Shown here one piece after another: positions 25,612-34,485 of a stretch of 64,000 nucleotides of DNA. The stretch spans positions 310,001 to 374,000 of the forward strand of contig NZ_JACFTD010000002.1 of assembly GCF_014282005.1 (NCBI RefSeq), written 5' to 3'. This DNA is from Sporosarcina sp. BP05 (GTDB taxonomy: Bacteria; Bacillota; Bacilli; Bacillales_A; Planococcaceae). Position numbers and translations under genes: made by a program. Below the pieces are notes generated by a model. It was given only the letters and a program-made list of their open reading frames with translations. It did no database searches and was not told the DNA's origin. Each line of letters opens with the position of its first letter. Position 1 is the first letter of the stretch.

Positions 25612-25653
25612 CAAAAAGGCCTTCTACTCTGAGAATTTAAGAGAGAAGGCCTT
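25612..25653 (-). terminator. terminator of the M20 amidohydrolase gene
   Basis: AAGGCCTTCTC pairs with AGAAGGCCTTTTT on the minus strand. Confidence 0.9.
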
Positions 25654-25657
25654 CATT

Positions 25658-26824
25658 TTATGAGTTTTGGAAATCGATAGCTGCAGCGCCGAGTGTTTTC
25701 GCGGCGAGAAGCATTGCATTTTCATCGATGTCGAATTTTGGGTGATGGTGTGGATAGGGATTTTCAGGTTTTGCCCCCGTGAAGAAAAATGTACCCGGTA
25801 CTTTTTCCAAGTAGTAGGCAAAATCTTCGCCACCCATTTGTGGTGTAGATTCTACAACTGCGTCGACGCCTAGAATACCTTCCGCAACAGTCTTAAGAAA
25901 TTCTGTTTCAGCTTCATGATTGACAACGGCTGGATAGCCGCGTACGTATTCAAAATCGATTGTACAGTCATTTGCAAGTGCAGTTCCGTCGATAACGCGT
26001 TTCATTTCGCGTTCCATCAAATGGCGAATGTCAGGGTTGAATGTCCGAACCGTACCACCTAGTTTTGCTGAATCGGCGATGACATTGAATGCGTTTTGTG
26101 CAACGAATGAACCGATAGATAACACAGCAGAGTCGATTGGATTGACGCGACGGGAAACAAGTTGCTGTAAATTCATGACGAGCTGTGCGCCAATAACGAT
26201 GGCGTCTTTCGTTTGATGCGGTGCCGCACCGTGACCGCCGGCTCCTTGAATCGTGATGTCAAAACGGTCTGCCGCTGCCATAACAGGGCCGGCCAAATAT
26301 TCGATTGTACCTAAAGATGTCAAAGACCATAGATGCGTTCCAAAAATGACATCGACCCCGTCAAGGCAACCGTCTTCAATCATGGAAATTGCACCGCCTG
26401 GAGCAAATTCTTCTGCATGTTGGTGGATGAAGACATATTCGCCGGCAAGGTCTTCATGCAATTCATGAATGGCTTTTGCGAGCTGAAGTAGCGTAGCGGT
26501 GTGTCCATCGTGACCACAAGCGTGCATGACGCCAGGGACAGTCGATTTATACGCTACATCCTTTTCATCTTGAATCGGCAGCGCATCGAAATCGGCACGC
26601 AGTGCAACCGTCTTACCAGGCCTTCCACCTTTAACCCGTGCAACGACACCGTTGCCGCCAACTCCTTTACGCACTTCCACTCCAAGATCAGCGTAAAAAT
26701 CATGTATGTATTGCGCGGTTTTTTCTTCCTTAAAAGATAATTCAGGATTCATGTGAAGATGGCGGCGAATAACAACCATGTCCTCGTAAGCGCTATCGAG
26801 CTTTTCATACAATTGTTCTTTCAA
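25658..26824 (-). CDS. M20D family metal-dependent amidohydrolase
   Basis: 388 residues. Motifs: RRHLHMNPELSFKEEKT, MHACGHDGHTA (metal Cys/His), HQHAEEFAPGGA (Glu-Glu), a dimerisation insert around GGHGAAPHQTKDAI, and MGGEDFAYY near the C-terminus with a final His-rich HHHPKFDID. The family removes acyl groups from N-acyl amino acids or related amides (hippurate hydrolase, AmhX/YhaA type); the substrate is not set by sequence. Start is TTG at 26824 after GGAGGAAC. Monocistronic. Confidence 0.9.
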   Translation of the reverse strand: MKEQLYEKLDSAYEDMVVIRRHLHMNPELSFKEEKTAQYIHDFYADLGVEVRKGVGGNGVVARVKGGRPGKTVALRADFDALPIQDEKDVAYKSTVPGVMHACGHDGHTATLLQLAKAIHELHEDLAGEYVFIHQHAEEFAPGGAISMIEDGCLDGVDVIFGTHLWSLTSLGTIEYLAGPVMAAADRFDITIQGAGGHGAAPHQTKDAIVIGAQLVMNLQQLVSRRVNPIDSAVLSIGSFVAQNAFNVIADSAKLGGTVRTFNPDIRHLMEREMKRVIDGTALANDCTIDFEYVRGYPAVVNHEAETEFLKTVAEGILGVDAVVESTPQMGGEDFAYYLEKVPGTFFFTGAKPENPYPHHHPKFDIDENAMLLAAKTLGAAAIDFQNS

Positions 26825-26897
26825 TGGACTGTTCCTCCTAAAAATTAACTAATTTGAATGTTGCTACTTCTATTATAGCAAACATTCGATAGGGAAC

Positions 26898-26933
26898 AAT
26901 AAAACGCAACCCATAGTTCGGGTCGCGCGTTTC
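26898..26933 (-). terminator. terminator of hmoB
   Basis: AAACGCGCGACCC pairs with GGGTTGCGTTTT on the minus strand. Confidence 0.85.
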
Positions 26934-27441
26934 ACTTTTTATCTCTAGTCGTATAAGTCGTTATATAAGGAGCACTCGAGAAAATATGCAGCGTATTGTC
27001 GATGCCTGCGTCTGCGCGATTTGAGGAGTGAGCATTATCGAAAGAAGATGAGTTTTTCCATCTTGTATAATAGGTGCTTTCAGACCATTCTGTCAGGACG
27101 ATATACGTGTCTGAACCGAGTGGACGGAGCAAACGAAATGCTATAAATCCGAGTTCAGATTCAATTGCACCCGCGCGTTCTGAAAAGCGATGCTCGAAAA
27201 CAGGACGTCCTTCATCTGTGACAGGAATATTGTTGAAAACGAAATAACCGTTATCTTGAAGTGTCCCTGAGGAGCTAATGACTTCGTAACGGCGTGGTGT
27301 TTGGAATACAGTTTTGCCTGTTGTTTCATGTAATAAGAGAGAATTACCCTGACCATGCATAGCAATCAAACCTTCTGTCGCATATTTATCTTTTAAATTT
27401 TCCATAAATTCGGGTGTGCCTGATGTCATATAAATATTCAT
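26932..27441 (-). CDS. hmoB: heme-degrading monooxygenase HmoB
   Basis: 169 residues, Dabb-like ferredoxin fold in the C-terminal half. Landmarks are MHGQGNSLLLHETTGKTVF, NNIPVTDEGRPVFEHRF, FRLLRPLGSDTYIVLTEW and AHSSNRADAGID. It opens the heme ring to release iron. ATG at 27441, with AGGAGG 10 bases upstream, gives the same N-terminus as B. subtilis HmoB; a TTG six bases earlier is too close to the ribosome site. Divergent from hemEHY, the same arrangement as B. subtilis, pairing heme breakdown with heme synthesis. Confidence 0.9.
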   Translation of the reverse strand: MNIYMTSGTPEFMENLKDKYATEGLIAMHGQGNSLLLHETTGKTVFQTPRRYEVISSSGTLQDNGYFVFNNIPVTDEGRPVFEHRFSERAGAIESELGFIAFRLLRPLGSDTYIVLTEWSESTYYTRWKNSSSFDNAHSSNRADAGIDNTLHIFSSAPYITTYTTRDKK

Positions 27442-27655
27442 TTTCAAAAAACCTCCTATTAGTTCTTATCTATCTAGTTTCCCCTATTTGAGAACTTAAA
27501 ACAAACTTTGACAAAATGATGGCGGAAATAGTAAGGAGTTAGCACAATTGTATGAATAACGGGGCTAAAAGCTATACTTTACAAGGGGAAACGTCTATAT
27601 TGAGTACGGATATGTAACACGGAAATAGTTAATTAAGAAAGTGGGAATAGACTAA

Positions 27656-28696
27656 ATGACAAAATTCAACGATACACTTCTACGCGCTGCAAGAGGCGAG
27701 AAAATTGATCATACACCGGCTTGGTACATGAGGCAGGCAGGACGTTCACAACCGGAATACCTGAAAATCAAGGAGAAATACTCGCTTGAAGAAATTACGC
27801 ACCAGCCTGAACTTTGTGCATATGTTACAAAACTTCCCGTCGATCAATACAACGTAGATGCGGCAATTCTTTACAAAGACATCGTTACACCATTACCGGG
27901 AATTGGTATTGATGTGAAAATAAAAGCAGGCATTGGTCCAGTTATCTCCAATCCAATCCGTACAGTTCAAGATGTCTATAATCTTGGCGATTTATCACCA
28001 CAAGATGATATCCCTTTCGTTCTTGAAACGATTAAAATTCTGACGAAGGAACAATTAAATGTTCCACTTATCGGTTTTGCGGGAGCGCCTTTCACATTGG
28101 CGAGCTATATGATTGAAGGCGGTCCTTCGAAAAGCTACAACTTGACTAAATCATTCATGGTATCTGAGCCGGAAGCATGGTTCGCACTAATGGACAAACT
28201 TGCAGATATGACGATTACGTATATTACTGCACAAGTTAATGCGGGTGCGAAAGCAATTCAAATCTTTGATTCGTGGGTAGGGGCATTAAATGTATCTGAT
28301 TACCGAATTTTCATCAAACCAGTTATGACACGTATTTTCAAAGAACTGCGTAAATTGAACGTTCCACTAATCACATTCGGTGTCGGCGCAAGCCACTTGG
28401 CAAACGAATGGCATGACTTGCCTGTAGACGTTGTTGGTCTTGACTGGCGCTTGTCTATCAAGGAAGCAGGAGAACGCGGTCTAACGAAGCCGTTGCAAGG
28501 GAATCTTGACCCGGCATTGCTACTTGCAGATTGGAGCATTATCAAAGAGCGTGCGAAAGTAATCATCGAGCAAGGTGTAGAGCATGGCAATCACATCTTT
28601 AACCTTGGACATGGCGTGTTCCCTGATGTGAAACCAGCAACATTGAAAAAACTAACTGAATTTATACATGAGTATAGTGCACAGCTGCGTAAATAA
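27656..28696 (+). CDS. hemE: uroporphyrinogen decarboxylase
   Basis: 346 residues. The N-terminal [13 protein letters not shown] motif supplies the substrate-binding Arg residues; the catalytic Asp lies in LYKDIVTPL, and [11 protein letters not shown] and GNLDPALL follow. It converts uroporphyrinogen III to coproporphyrinogen III. First gene of hemE-hemH-hemY. The ribosome site (AAAGTGGGAA) is weak. Confidence 0.96.
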   Translation: MTKFNDTLLRAARGEKIDHTPAWYMRQAGRSQPEYLKIKEKYSLEEITHQPELCAYVTKLPVDQYNVDAAILYKDIVTPLPGIGIDVKIKAGIGPVISNPIRTVQDVYNLGDLSPQDDIPFVLETIKILTKEQLNVPLIGFAGAPFTLASYMIEGGPSKSYNLTKSFMVSEPEAWFALMDKLADMTITYITAQVNAGAKAIQIFDSWVGALNVSDYRIFIKPVMTRIFKELRKLNVPLITFGVGASHLANEWHDLPVDVVGLDWRLSIKEAGERGLTKPLQGNLDPALLLADWSIIKERAKVIIEQGVEHGNHIFNLGHGVFPDVKPATLKKLTEFIHEYSAQLRK

Positions 28697-28726
28697 CGTG
28701 CTGATCCAAACAAAGAGGTGAATGTT

Positions 28727-29659
28727 ATGACAAAGAAACAAATGGGACTTTTAGTGATGGCCTACGGGACTCCGAATAAGGAAGAGGATATTGAATCGTA
28801 TTACACGCATATCCGCCGCGGTCGTCCGCCAGCACCCGAACAATTGGAAGACCTTCGTAATCGCTACGAGGCGATTGGCGGAATTTCTCCACTTGCGAGA
28901 ATAACTGAAGACCAGGCAAATGCACTGTGCAACCGTCTGAATGAAGTGCAGGACGACATCGAATTCAACGTCTATATCGGATTAAAACATATTACGCCAT
29001 TCATCGAAGAGGCAGTAGAAAAAATGCATCAAGATGGTATTACAGAAGCAGTCTCAATTGTACTTGCACCGCATTTCTCAACGTTTTCTGTTAAGTCGTA
29101 TAACGGACGGGCAAAAGAAGAAGCGGAGAAGCATGGTATCTCAGTTACTTCTGTGGAAAGCTGGTACAAACAGCCGAAGTTTATTGAATACTGGACGGAT
29201 AAAGTACGCGGTACATTCGCTAGTATGAGCGAAGAAGAGAGAGCGACAGCGTGTCTGATTGTTTCAGCGCATTCATTGCCGGAAAAAATCATCGCGAGTG
29301 GCGATCCATATCCAGACCAGTTGAAAGAAACAGCTGAATTGATTGCAACAGCTGCTGGCGTAAAAAACTATGAACTAGGCTGGCAAAGTGCAGGGCAAAC
29401 ACCTGAACCATGGCTTGGTCCCGATGTTCAGGATTTGACACGCGACTTGCATAACGACAAAGGCTATAAGACATTTGTCTATACACCAGTCGGATTCGTT
29501 TCCGATCATCTTGAAGTGTTATTTGACAATGATTATGAGTGCAAAGTTGTGTGTGATGAAATCGGCGCATCCTACTACCGTCCGGCAATGCCGAACATCG
29601 ATCCGCTATTCGTAGATGCGATGGTGGACGCTGTATTTGAAAAAGTGAAAGAAGCTTAA
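28727..29659 (+). CDS. hemH: coproporphyrin III ferrochelatase
   Basis: 310 residues. Metal-site motifs are [17 protein letters not shown] and [10 protein letters not shown] (catalytic His), and [16 protein letters not shown] (acidic patch). In Firmicutes this enzyme inserts iron into coproporphyrin III (CpfC). ATG at 28727 is six bases after AGAGGTG; a GTG nine bases upstream overlaps the site and is rejected. Second gene of the heme operon. Confidence 0.95.
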   Translation: MTKKQMGLLVMAYGTPNKEEDIESYYTHIRRGRPPAPEQLEDLRNRYEAIGGISPLARITEDQANALCNRLNEVQDDIEFNVYIGLKHITPFIEEAVEKMHQDGITEAVSIVLAPHFSTFSVKSYNGRAKEEAEKHGISVTSVESWYKQPKFIEYWTDKVRGTFASMSEEERATACLIVSAHSLPEKIIASGDPYPDQLKETAELIATAAGVKNYELGWQSAGQTPEPWLGPDVQDLTRDLHNDKGYKTFVYTPVGFVSDHLEVLFDNDYECKVVCDEIGASYYRPAMPNIDPLFVDAMVDAVFEKVKEA

Positions 29660-29674
29660 TATGGTTGAAAGAAA

Positions 29675-31111
29675 GTGATGATGGACATGAACGGACAAAA
29701 CAAGAAAGTCGTTATTGTCGGCGGAGGGATAACGGGCCTCTCCGCGGCATTTTATATGCAGAAGGAAGCGCGTGAAAAAGGTTTACCTCTAGACGTCATC
29801 CTTGTCGAGGCATCAAATCGACTTGGGGGCAAAATCCAGACAGTCCGGCGTAACGGTTTTATTATTGAGCGTGGTCCGGATTCATTTCTCATACGGAAAA
29901 AAAGCATGGGAATTCTTGCGGAAGACCTTGGAATCGAAGGAGAACTTGAAAAAAACGCGACAGGGCAGGCATATGTACTTGTCGGCGGCGAGTTGCATCC
30001 GATTCCAGGCGGTTCTGTCATGGGTATCCCAACGGAAATTGGTCCATTCCTGAAAACGGGACTGTTTTCGTTGGCTGGAAAATTGCGTGCGGCAGGCGAT
30101 TTTGTCCTCCCGCGCTCAAACATCAAGGGGGATCAGTCACTCGGTGGGTTTTTCCGCAGACGTTTTGGCGGGGAAGTTGTTGAGAACCTGATTGAACCGC
30201 TGTTATCAGGCGTTTACGCAGGTGATATTGACCATATGAGTTTGGAGTCGACATTCCCACAATTCTACGCAGTGGAAAAGAAACACCGAAGCCTGATTCT
30301 TGGGATGAAAAAAACGACACCGAAACTAGTACCACAGAAAGACGGACACGGCGCTAAGAAAGAAGGCGTTTTCCACACGTTCCGTAACGGGCTTGAAACA
30401 GTTGTTGAAGCAATTGAGCAACAACTTGAACCAGGTTCCGTTATGAAAGGTGTCCGGATTGATGCAATCGAGGCGCCAGGAATGGCCGGTGAAAAGACGA
30501 TACTTGAAATGAATGACGGCCGTAAAATCGAAGCCGATGCAGTTATACTCACAACTGGGCATGAGATGGCGGGTCGCTTGTTCGCCCCACACGGATTATT
30601 GCAAGACTTAAGAGAAATACCGACAACTTCTGTTGCAACAGTGGCACTTGCTTTTCCGGAAGAATATGTTGTACAGGTCAAAGAAGGAACAGGTTTTCTT
30701 GTCTCGAGAAGCAGCGATTACTCGATAACTGCGTGCACGTGGACGCACCGAAAATGGCCAACGACAACGCCGGATGGAAAAGTGCTCATCCGTGCTTTCG
30801 TAGGTCGCGTAGGCGATGAAGCAATTGTTGACTTACCCGATGCCGAAATTGAGAAAATTGTTCTTGCAGACCTCAGCAAAGTCATGGATATAACAGGGCA
30901 ACCAGATTTCACGGTTATTACCCGTTTTAAAAAAGACCGGCCGCAATACCGGGTTGGTCACAAACAGCGGATTGCAGCAGCCCGCGCGGAACTCGAGTCG
31001 AAGTTCCCACAAGTAAAACTCGCCGGTGCATCTTATAATGGTGTCGGATTACCCGATTGTATTGATCAGGGGAGAGCGGCAGTGAAAGAAGTATTGGAAG
31101 ATTTATTTTAA
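29675..31111 (+). CDS. hemY: coproporphyrinogen III / protoporphyrinogen oxidase
   Basis: 478 residues, FAD enzyme. The dinucleotide motif VVIVGGGITGLSAAFYMQ is followed by EASNRLGGKIQT and later ERGPDSFL; the C-terminus has GASYNGVGLPDCIDQGRAA. It oxidises coproporphyrinogen III to coproporphyrin III before iron insertion (CgoX). Several starts are possible (GTG 29675, ATG 29678, 29681, 29687); none has an ideal ribosome site, so the first codons are uncertain. Last gene of the heme operon. Confidence 0.94.
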   Translation: MMMDMNGQNKKVVIVGGGITGLSAAFYMQKEAREKGLPLDVILVEASNRLGGKIQTVRRNGFIIERGPDSFLIRKKSMGILAEDLGIEGELEKNATGQAYVLVGGELHPIPGGSVMGIPTEIGPFLKTGLFSLAGKLRAAGDFVLPRSNIKGDQSLGGFFRRRFGGEVVENLIEPLLSGVYAGDIDHMSLESTFPQFYAVEKKHRSLILGMKKTTPKLVPQKDGHGAKKEGVFHTFRNGLETVVEAIEQQLEPGSVMKGVRIDAIEAPGMAGEKTILEMNDGRKIEADAVILTTGHEMAGRLFAPHGLLQDLREIPTTSVATVALAFPEEYVVQVKEGTGFLVSRSSDYSITACTWTHRKWPTTTPDGKVLIRAFVGRVGDEAIVDLPDAEIEKIVLADLSKVMDITGQPDFTVITRFKKDRPQYRVGHKQRIAAARAELESKFPQVKLAGASYNGVGLPDCIDQGRAAVKEVLEDLF

Positions 31112-31145
31112 CTTGAATCAGCAGAAGTTCCTGCTGATTCAAGTT
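31110..31145. other. perfect 15-bp hairpin after hemY
   Basis: AACTTGAATCAGCAG and CTGCTGATTCAAGTT around AAGTTC, beginning inside the hemY stop codon. There is no T run, so it is more an mRNA-end stabiliser or processing structure than a classic terminator. Confidence 0.7.
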
Positions 31146-31149
31146 ATGC

Positions 31150-31240
31150 CTCCGGCGGATGTCACAAATTTTGAAAGGAGTTAATTACGCAAGCGTAATT
31201 CAAAATTTGGACGCAATTACGCCGAGGCGAAATTGATTGA
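31150..31240. repeat. nested palindromic element downstream of hemY
   Basis: Inverted repeats nest: CGGCG with CGCCG outside, CAAATTTTG with CAAAATTTG next, and AATTACGC with GCGTAATT inside; a second GCAATTACGCC follows. It looks like a palindromic repeat element of the kind scattered in Bacillaceae genomes (recollection). It contains an AAAGGAGTTA string but no ORF. Confidence 0.55.
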
Positions 31241-31246
31241 AATGAT

Positions 31247-31286
31247 AAAAACAGCCGCAGGAGTTTATCTCCGCGGCTGTTTTTGT
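31247..31286 (+). terminator. terminator of the heme operon
   Basis: AAAACAGCCGC pairs with GCGGCTGTTTTTG, about 140 bp past hemY. Confidence 0.88.
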
Positions 31287-31344
31287 TGTTTTGGAAATTA
31301 TAAAATCTCGTACTGTGGATAACCTCCAAAAGAAGCTATTTCAC

Positions 31345-31464
31345 GTCTAGACTCCAGCGCCTAGAGGCTCGGGTCATAAGTCGGTCCGGCTGTGCGGCAA
31401 AGACCGCCGCTTCGCCAGCCCGTCTTATGCCTGTCGCCTCTGATCAGGCGCTTGCGCTTTTGTT
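31345..31464 (+). repeat. R2 hairpin repeat, copy 3
   Basis: Starts GTCTAGACTCCAGCGCCTAG and ends GGCGCTTGCGCTTTTGTT. Internal hairpin CATAAG..CTTATG with inner stem GCGGC/GCCGC around AAAGACC, replacing GTGGC/GCCAC of copy 2. Ends three bases from the stop of the first yhfH gene. Confidence 0.85.
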
Positions 31465-31466
31465 CT

Positions 31467-31592
31467 TCATAGGATATTGCAATCGTCGCATTTATTGCCG
31501 TAGCATTCATGCTGCTCTTCGATTTCTTTCCCGCATACCGTACAAATTTTAGCAGGTAAATTTTTGAAAAACTCAAGGACATTTTCAAGCAT
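31467..31592 (-). CDS. yhfH: YhfH family zinc-ribbon-like small protein, copy 1
   Basis: 41 residues, below usual gene-finder limits: MLENVLEFFKNLPAKIC followed by CTVCGKE and CYGNKCDDC, giving five cysteines in CxxC and CxxC pairs, likely a small zinc site. ATG follows GGGGAG. One of three tandem paralogs upstream of and divergent from lplJ; in B. subtilis yhfH also neighbours lplJ (yhfJ). Function unknown. It differs from the others by Lys after the CVCG knuckle and a Leu C-terminus. Confidence 0.85.
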   Translation of the reverse strand: MLENVLEFFKNLPAKICTVCGKEIEEQHECYGNKCDDCNIL

Positions 31593-31670
31593 ATCTTATT
31601 CTCCCCTTCCCTGTTTGTGTTAGTACTAAGTCAATTATTATCGTTGTGATAGTACAGTATATGCAAATAG

Positions 31671-31796
31671 TTATACGATATTGCAGGCATCGCATTTATT
31701 GCCGTAACACTCATGTTGTTCTTCGATTTCATTGCCACACGACGCACAAACTTTAGCGGGCAGGTTTTTAAAAAATTCAATGACATTTTCAATCAT
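31671..31796 (-). CDS. yhfH: YhfH family zinc-ribbon-like small protein, copy 2
   Basis: 41 residues beginning MIENVIEFFKNLPAKVC, then CASCGNE and CYGNKCDAC. ATG follows AAAAGGGG. About 78 bp of AT-rich spacer separates it from each neighbouring copy, so each copy may have its own promoter, although readthrough is possible. All five cysteines are conserved, which argues that all three copies are functional. Confidence 0.85.
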   Translation of the reverse strand: MIENVIEFFKNLPAKVCASCGNEIEEQHECYGNKCDACNIV

Positions 31797-31874
31797 AGCT
31801 AATTTCCCCTTTTCGATTGTATTAGTTTTGGATGAATTTATATATGTGTAATAGTACAGAGTTTGTAAAAAAAA

Positions 31875-32000
31875 TCACAAGATGTTGCAGTTGTCGCATT
31901 TGTTACCATAGCATTCATGTTGCTCGTCGATTTCATTCCCGCATGATGTACAAATTTTAGCAGGTAGATTTTTGAAAAACTCGATGACATTCTTAATCAT
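31875..32000 (-). CDS. yhfH: YhfH family zinc-ribbon-like small protein, copy 3
   Basis: 41 residues beginning MIKNVIEFFKNLPAKIC, then CTSCGNE and CYGNKCDNC. ATG follows GGGGAG. It is the first of the tandem set in the transcription direction, divergent from lplJ with about 180 bp between starts. Most codon differences between the three copies are silent or conservative, indicating an old triplication kept under selection (inference). Confidence 0.85.
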   Translation of the reverse strand: MIKNVIEFFKNLPAKICTSCGNEIDEQHECYGNKCDNCNIL

Positions 32001-32177
32001 ATTTTCATTCTCCCCTTCCTAATTTGTACTACAACTAAATCTGTTATCAGTAGTGTATTATAACAGGGTGTTAGATGTCAATACATTTAATGATTTATTC
32101 TGAAAGTTGAGAAGTGAGGTCTTCTCTTCTTAAAAATGATAAAATAGGTGGGAAGCTATTAATGAGGAGCGATAATC

Positions 32178-33170
32178 ATGTATTTCATTGATAATAAAGG
32201 AATTACAGATCCACATATCAACTTGGCTATAGAGGAATATGTCCTCAAGAATATGGATATCGACAAAGATTCATTTTTGCTGTTCTATATCAACGAACCT
32301 TCTATCATCATCGGTAAAAATCAGAACACGATTGAAGAGATTGATACAGAATATGTGGAAGCAAACGGCATTCATGTTGTTCGACGTCTGTCCGGCGGGG
32401 GCGCGGTCTACCATGATTTAGGTAACTTGAATTACAGTTTCCTAACAAAAGACGATGGCGAATCGTTCCGCAACTTTAAAAAAGTGACAGAGCCTGTCGT
32501 TCAGGCGCTGGCAGAAATGGGCGTCAAAGCAGAGTTACTAGGACGCAATGACATTCTCGTTGAAGGGCGTAAAGTTTCTGGTAACGCACAGTTTTCAACG
32601 AATGGCCGTATGTTCAGCCATGGAACGCTGATGTTTGATACTGAAATCGAGCGAGTAGTTTCGGCACTAAAAGTACGTAAAGATAAAATTGAGTCAAAAG
32701 GCATTAAATCAATCCGTAGTCGTGTTGCGAATATTTCCGAATTCCTGAATGACCCAATGACAATTGAACAGTTCCGAATGGAAATTCTGAAGTCGATTTT
32801 TGGTGGGGAAGAAAAAATTCAGTATCTAGAGTTGACGGATGAAGATTGGACAAACATTCATGAGCTATCTGCGGAGCGGTATGGCAACTGGAATTGGAAC
32901 TACGGTAAATCACCGAAGTTCAATATGCAGCACACGCACAGATTCCCAGTTGGCGGCATTGATGTTCATATCCAAGTGAAAAAAGGAATTATGGAAGACA
33001 TCCACATTTTCGGAGACTTTTTCGGTGTCGGGGAAGTGGCAGTTATCGAGGAAAGCTTGAAAGGCGTCCAGTATGAAAGACAGGCAATTAGCGACGCACT
33101 TGCATCGATTGATATTCCAACGTACCTGGGCGGCATTACGAAAGAAGAGTTCCTTCAATTGATTTATTGA
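32178..33170 (+). CDS. lplJ: lipoate-protein ligase
   Basis: 330 residues. Catalytic-domain motifs: VVRRLSGGGAVYHDLGNLNYSF (lipoate and ATP binding), GRNDILVEGRKVSGNAQ (catalytic Lys) and SHGTLMFDTE; a smaller C-terminal accessory domain follows (about 245-330). It activates free lipoate with ATP and attaches it to 2-oxoacid dehydrogenase E2 subunits or GcvH. ATG follows ATGAGGAGCG. Divergent from the yhfH set. Confidence 0.95.
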   Translation: MYFIDNKGITDPHINLAIEEYVLKNMDIDKDSFLLFYINEPSIIIGKNQNTIEEIDTEYVEANGIHVVRRLSGGGAVYHDLGNLNYSFLTKDDGESFRNFKKVTEPVVQALAEMGVKAELLGRNDILVEGRKVSGNAQFSTNGRMFSHGTLMFDTEIERVVSALKVRKDKIESKGIKSIRSRVANISEFLNDPMTIEQFRMEILKSIFGGEEKIQYLELTDEDWTNIHELSAERYGNWNWNYGKSPKFNMQHTHRFPVGGIDVHIQVKKGIMEDIHIFGDFFGVGEVAVIEESLKGVQYERQAISDALASIDIPTYLGGITKEEFLQLIY

Positions 33171-33780
33171 TGGGATTAGAAGCCACATGTGTTGAATAAC
33201 CAAACCAAAGTAACCAGTAAAATACTACTAACTCCTTCTTAATAGCATTTCCTTTTCGGATTTAAGGCAGTGTCACTTTCTATATAGCGTCACACTGTTA
33301 CTTATATAATCTTTGCAGAAATTGGCAAGGAAGACTTTATTAAAAGTGATAGAGTGCCCGAAATTTCATCTTCGGGCACTTGCAACCCCTATGGAAAGGT
33401 AGTAATTCTATCATTTCTTAAAGTAGTAGCATTTTTCACTTGAACATTGTAGGGACGCGACGGACAGATAGTCACAACAGGATTACCGAAAAGAATGCGG
33501 CTGGAAGTGACGGAGTCACTTTCAGCCGCATTTAATACCCGGTAAAGTTGACGTGACCATTATGTCCAAAGCGAACCGAAAAGATACAAGTGAAATAGGT
33601 TATCTCTTGCTTTCATTCCATTTAACTCATGTAATAAAATGGTTAATCTACAGACGTGATTAGAAGTCTGACTATATGTCGGGCTTTTTTTGTTGAAACA
33701 AACAATACTTCCAAAAACCTTCCAACCGCCGCACCCATTTTTACGCTATACTAAAGGGAAGTGTGAAAGGGGATTGACCT
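33171..33780. other. intergenic region filled by an R3 element
   Basis: 610 bp without a credible gene; most is the R3 element described separately. The last 100 bp carry the Bce-module promoter region and ribosome site. Confidence 0.6.
33184..33658 (+). repeat. R3 element, copy 2 (most complete)
   Basis: About 475 bp. The left end (CACATGTGTTGAATAACC) is an imperfect inverted repeat of the right end (GGTTAATCTACAGACGTG), as in a MITE. Internal blocks are a hairpin AGTGCCCGAA/TTCGGGCACT (33353-33380), a strong hairpin ATGCGGCTG..CAGCCGCAT (33495-33531) and the GTCCAAAGCGAACCGAAAAG module (33564-33583). A diverged copy of about 365 bp lies at 54660-55025. Confidence 0.65.
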
Positions 33781-34485
33781 ATGGAAAACCATCGTATATT
33801 CATAGTTGAAGACGATAAGAAAATCGCACAACTGTTAGCAGACACGCTTCGGAAATACCAATATGACGTTGCAATCGTTGAAGATTTCGACCGAGTTACC
33901 GAGGAAAGCCTCGCATTTAATCCGCATCTTATTTTGCTTGATATCAATTTACCTTCTTATGACGGCTATTATTGGTGCCGTCAGCTTCGCCAACATACAA
34001 CGTGTCATATACTATTTATTTCTGCGCGTTCTGGTGACATGGACCAAGTATTTGCGCTAGAAAATGGTGGAGATGATTTCATCACGAAACCATTCCATTA
34101 TGAAATCGTCCTTGCTAAGATAAGGAGCCATTTACGTAGAACGTTTGGCGAATACGCTCCGAACCAATCAGAGCGGACCGTGAAAATCGGTGCACTTCAT
34201 TTATATATCGAACGGATGGAACTGCATATCCGTGAAAAAAGTGTACCCCTCCAGAAAAAAGAATGTGTCATCCTTGAGTTGTTGATAGACGCGGCGCCGA
34301 AAATTGTGTCGCGGGAAAAACTGCTTGAAGAACTATGGGATGATCAGTCATTTGTCGATGAAAATACATTAAACGTTAATATGACGAGGGTGCGTAAGAA
34401 GCTTGCTGATTATGACATTAAATCTTCGATCGAAACCGTGCGTGGCGCGGGTTATCGGTTTTTATTGGCGCCGGGAGAATCATGA
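33781..34485 (+). CDS. OmpR-family response regulator of a Bce-type module
   Basis: 234 residues. The receiver has phospho-accepting Asp54 (LILLDINLPSYDGYYWC), followed by a winged-helix DNA-binding domain (LEELWDDQSFVDENTLNVNMTRVRKKL). The DGYYWCRQLR context is typical of BceR-like regulators. ATG follows AAAGGGG. Its stop overlaps the kinase start by 4 bp. Expected to activate the adjacent ABC transporter genes when peptide antibiotics such as bacitracin are present (family knowledge). Confidence 0.9.
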   Translation: MENHRIFIVEDDKKIAQLLADTLRKYQYDVAIVEDFDRVTEESLAFNPHLILLDINLPSYDGYYWCRQLRQHTTCHILFISARSGDMDQVFALENGGDDFITKPFHYEIVLAKIRSHLRRTFGEYAPNQSERTVKIGALHLYIERMELHIREKSVPLQKKECVILELLIDAAPKIVSREKLLEELWDDQSFVDENTLNVNMTRVRKKLADYDIKSSIETVRGAGYRFLLAPGES

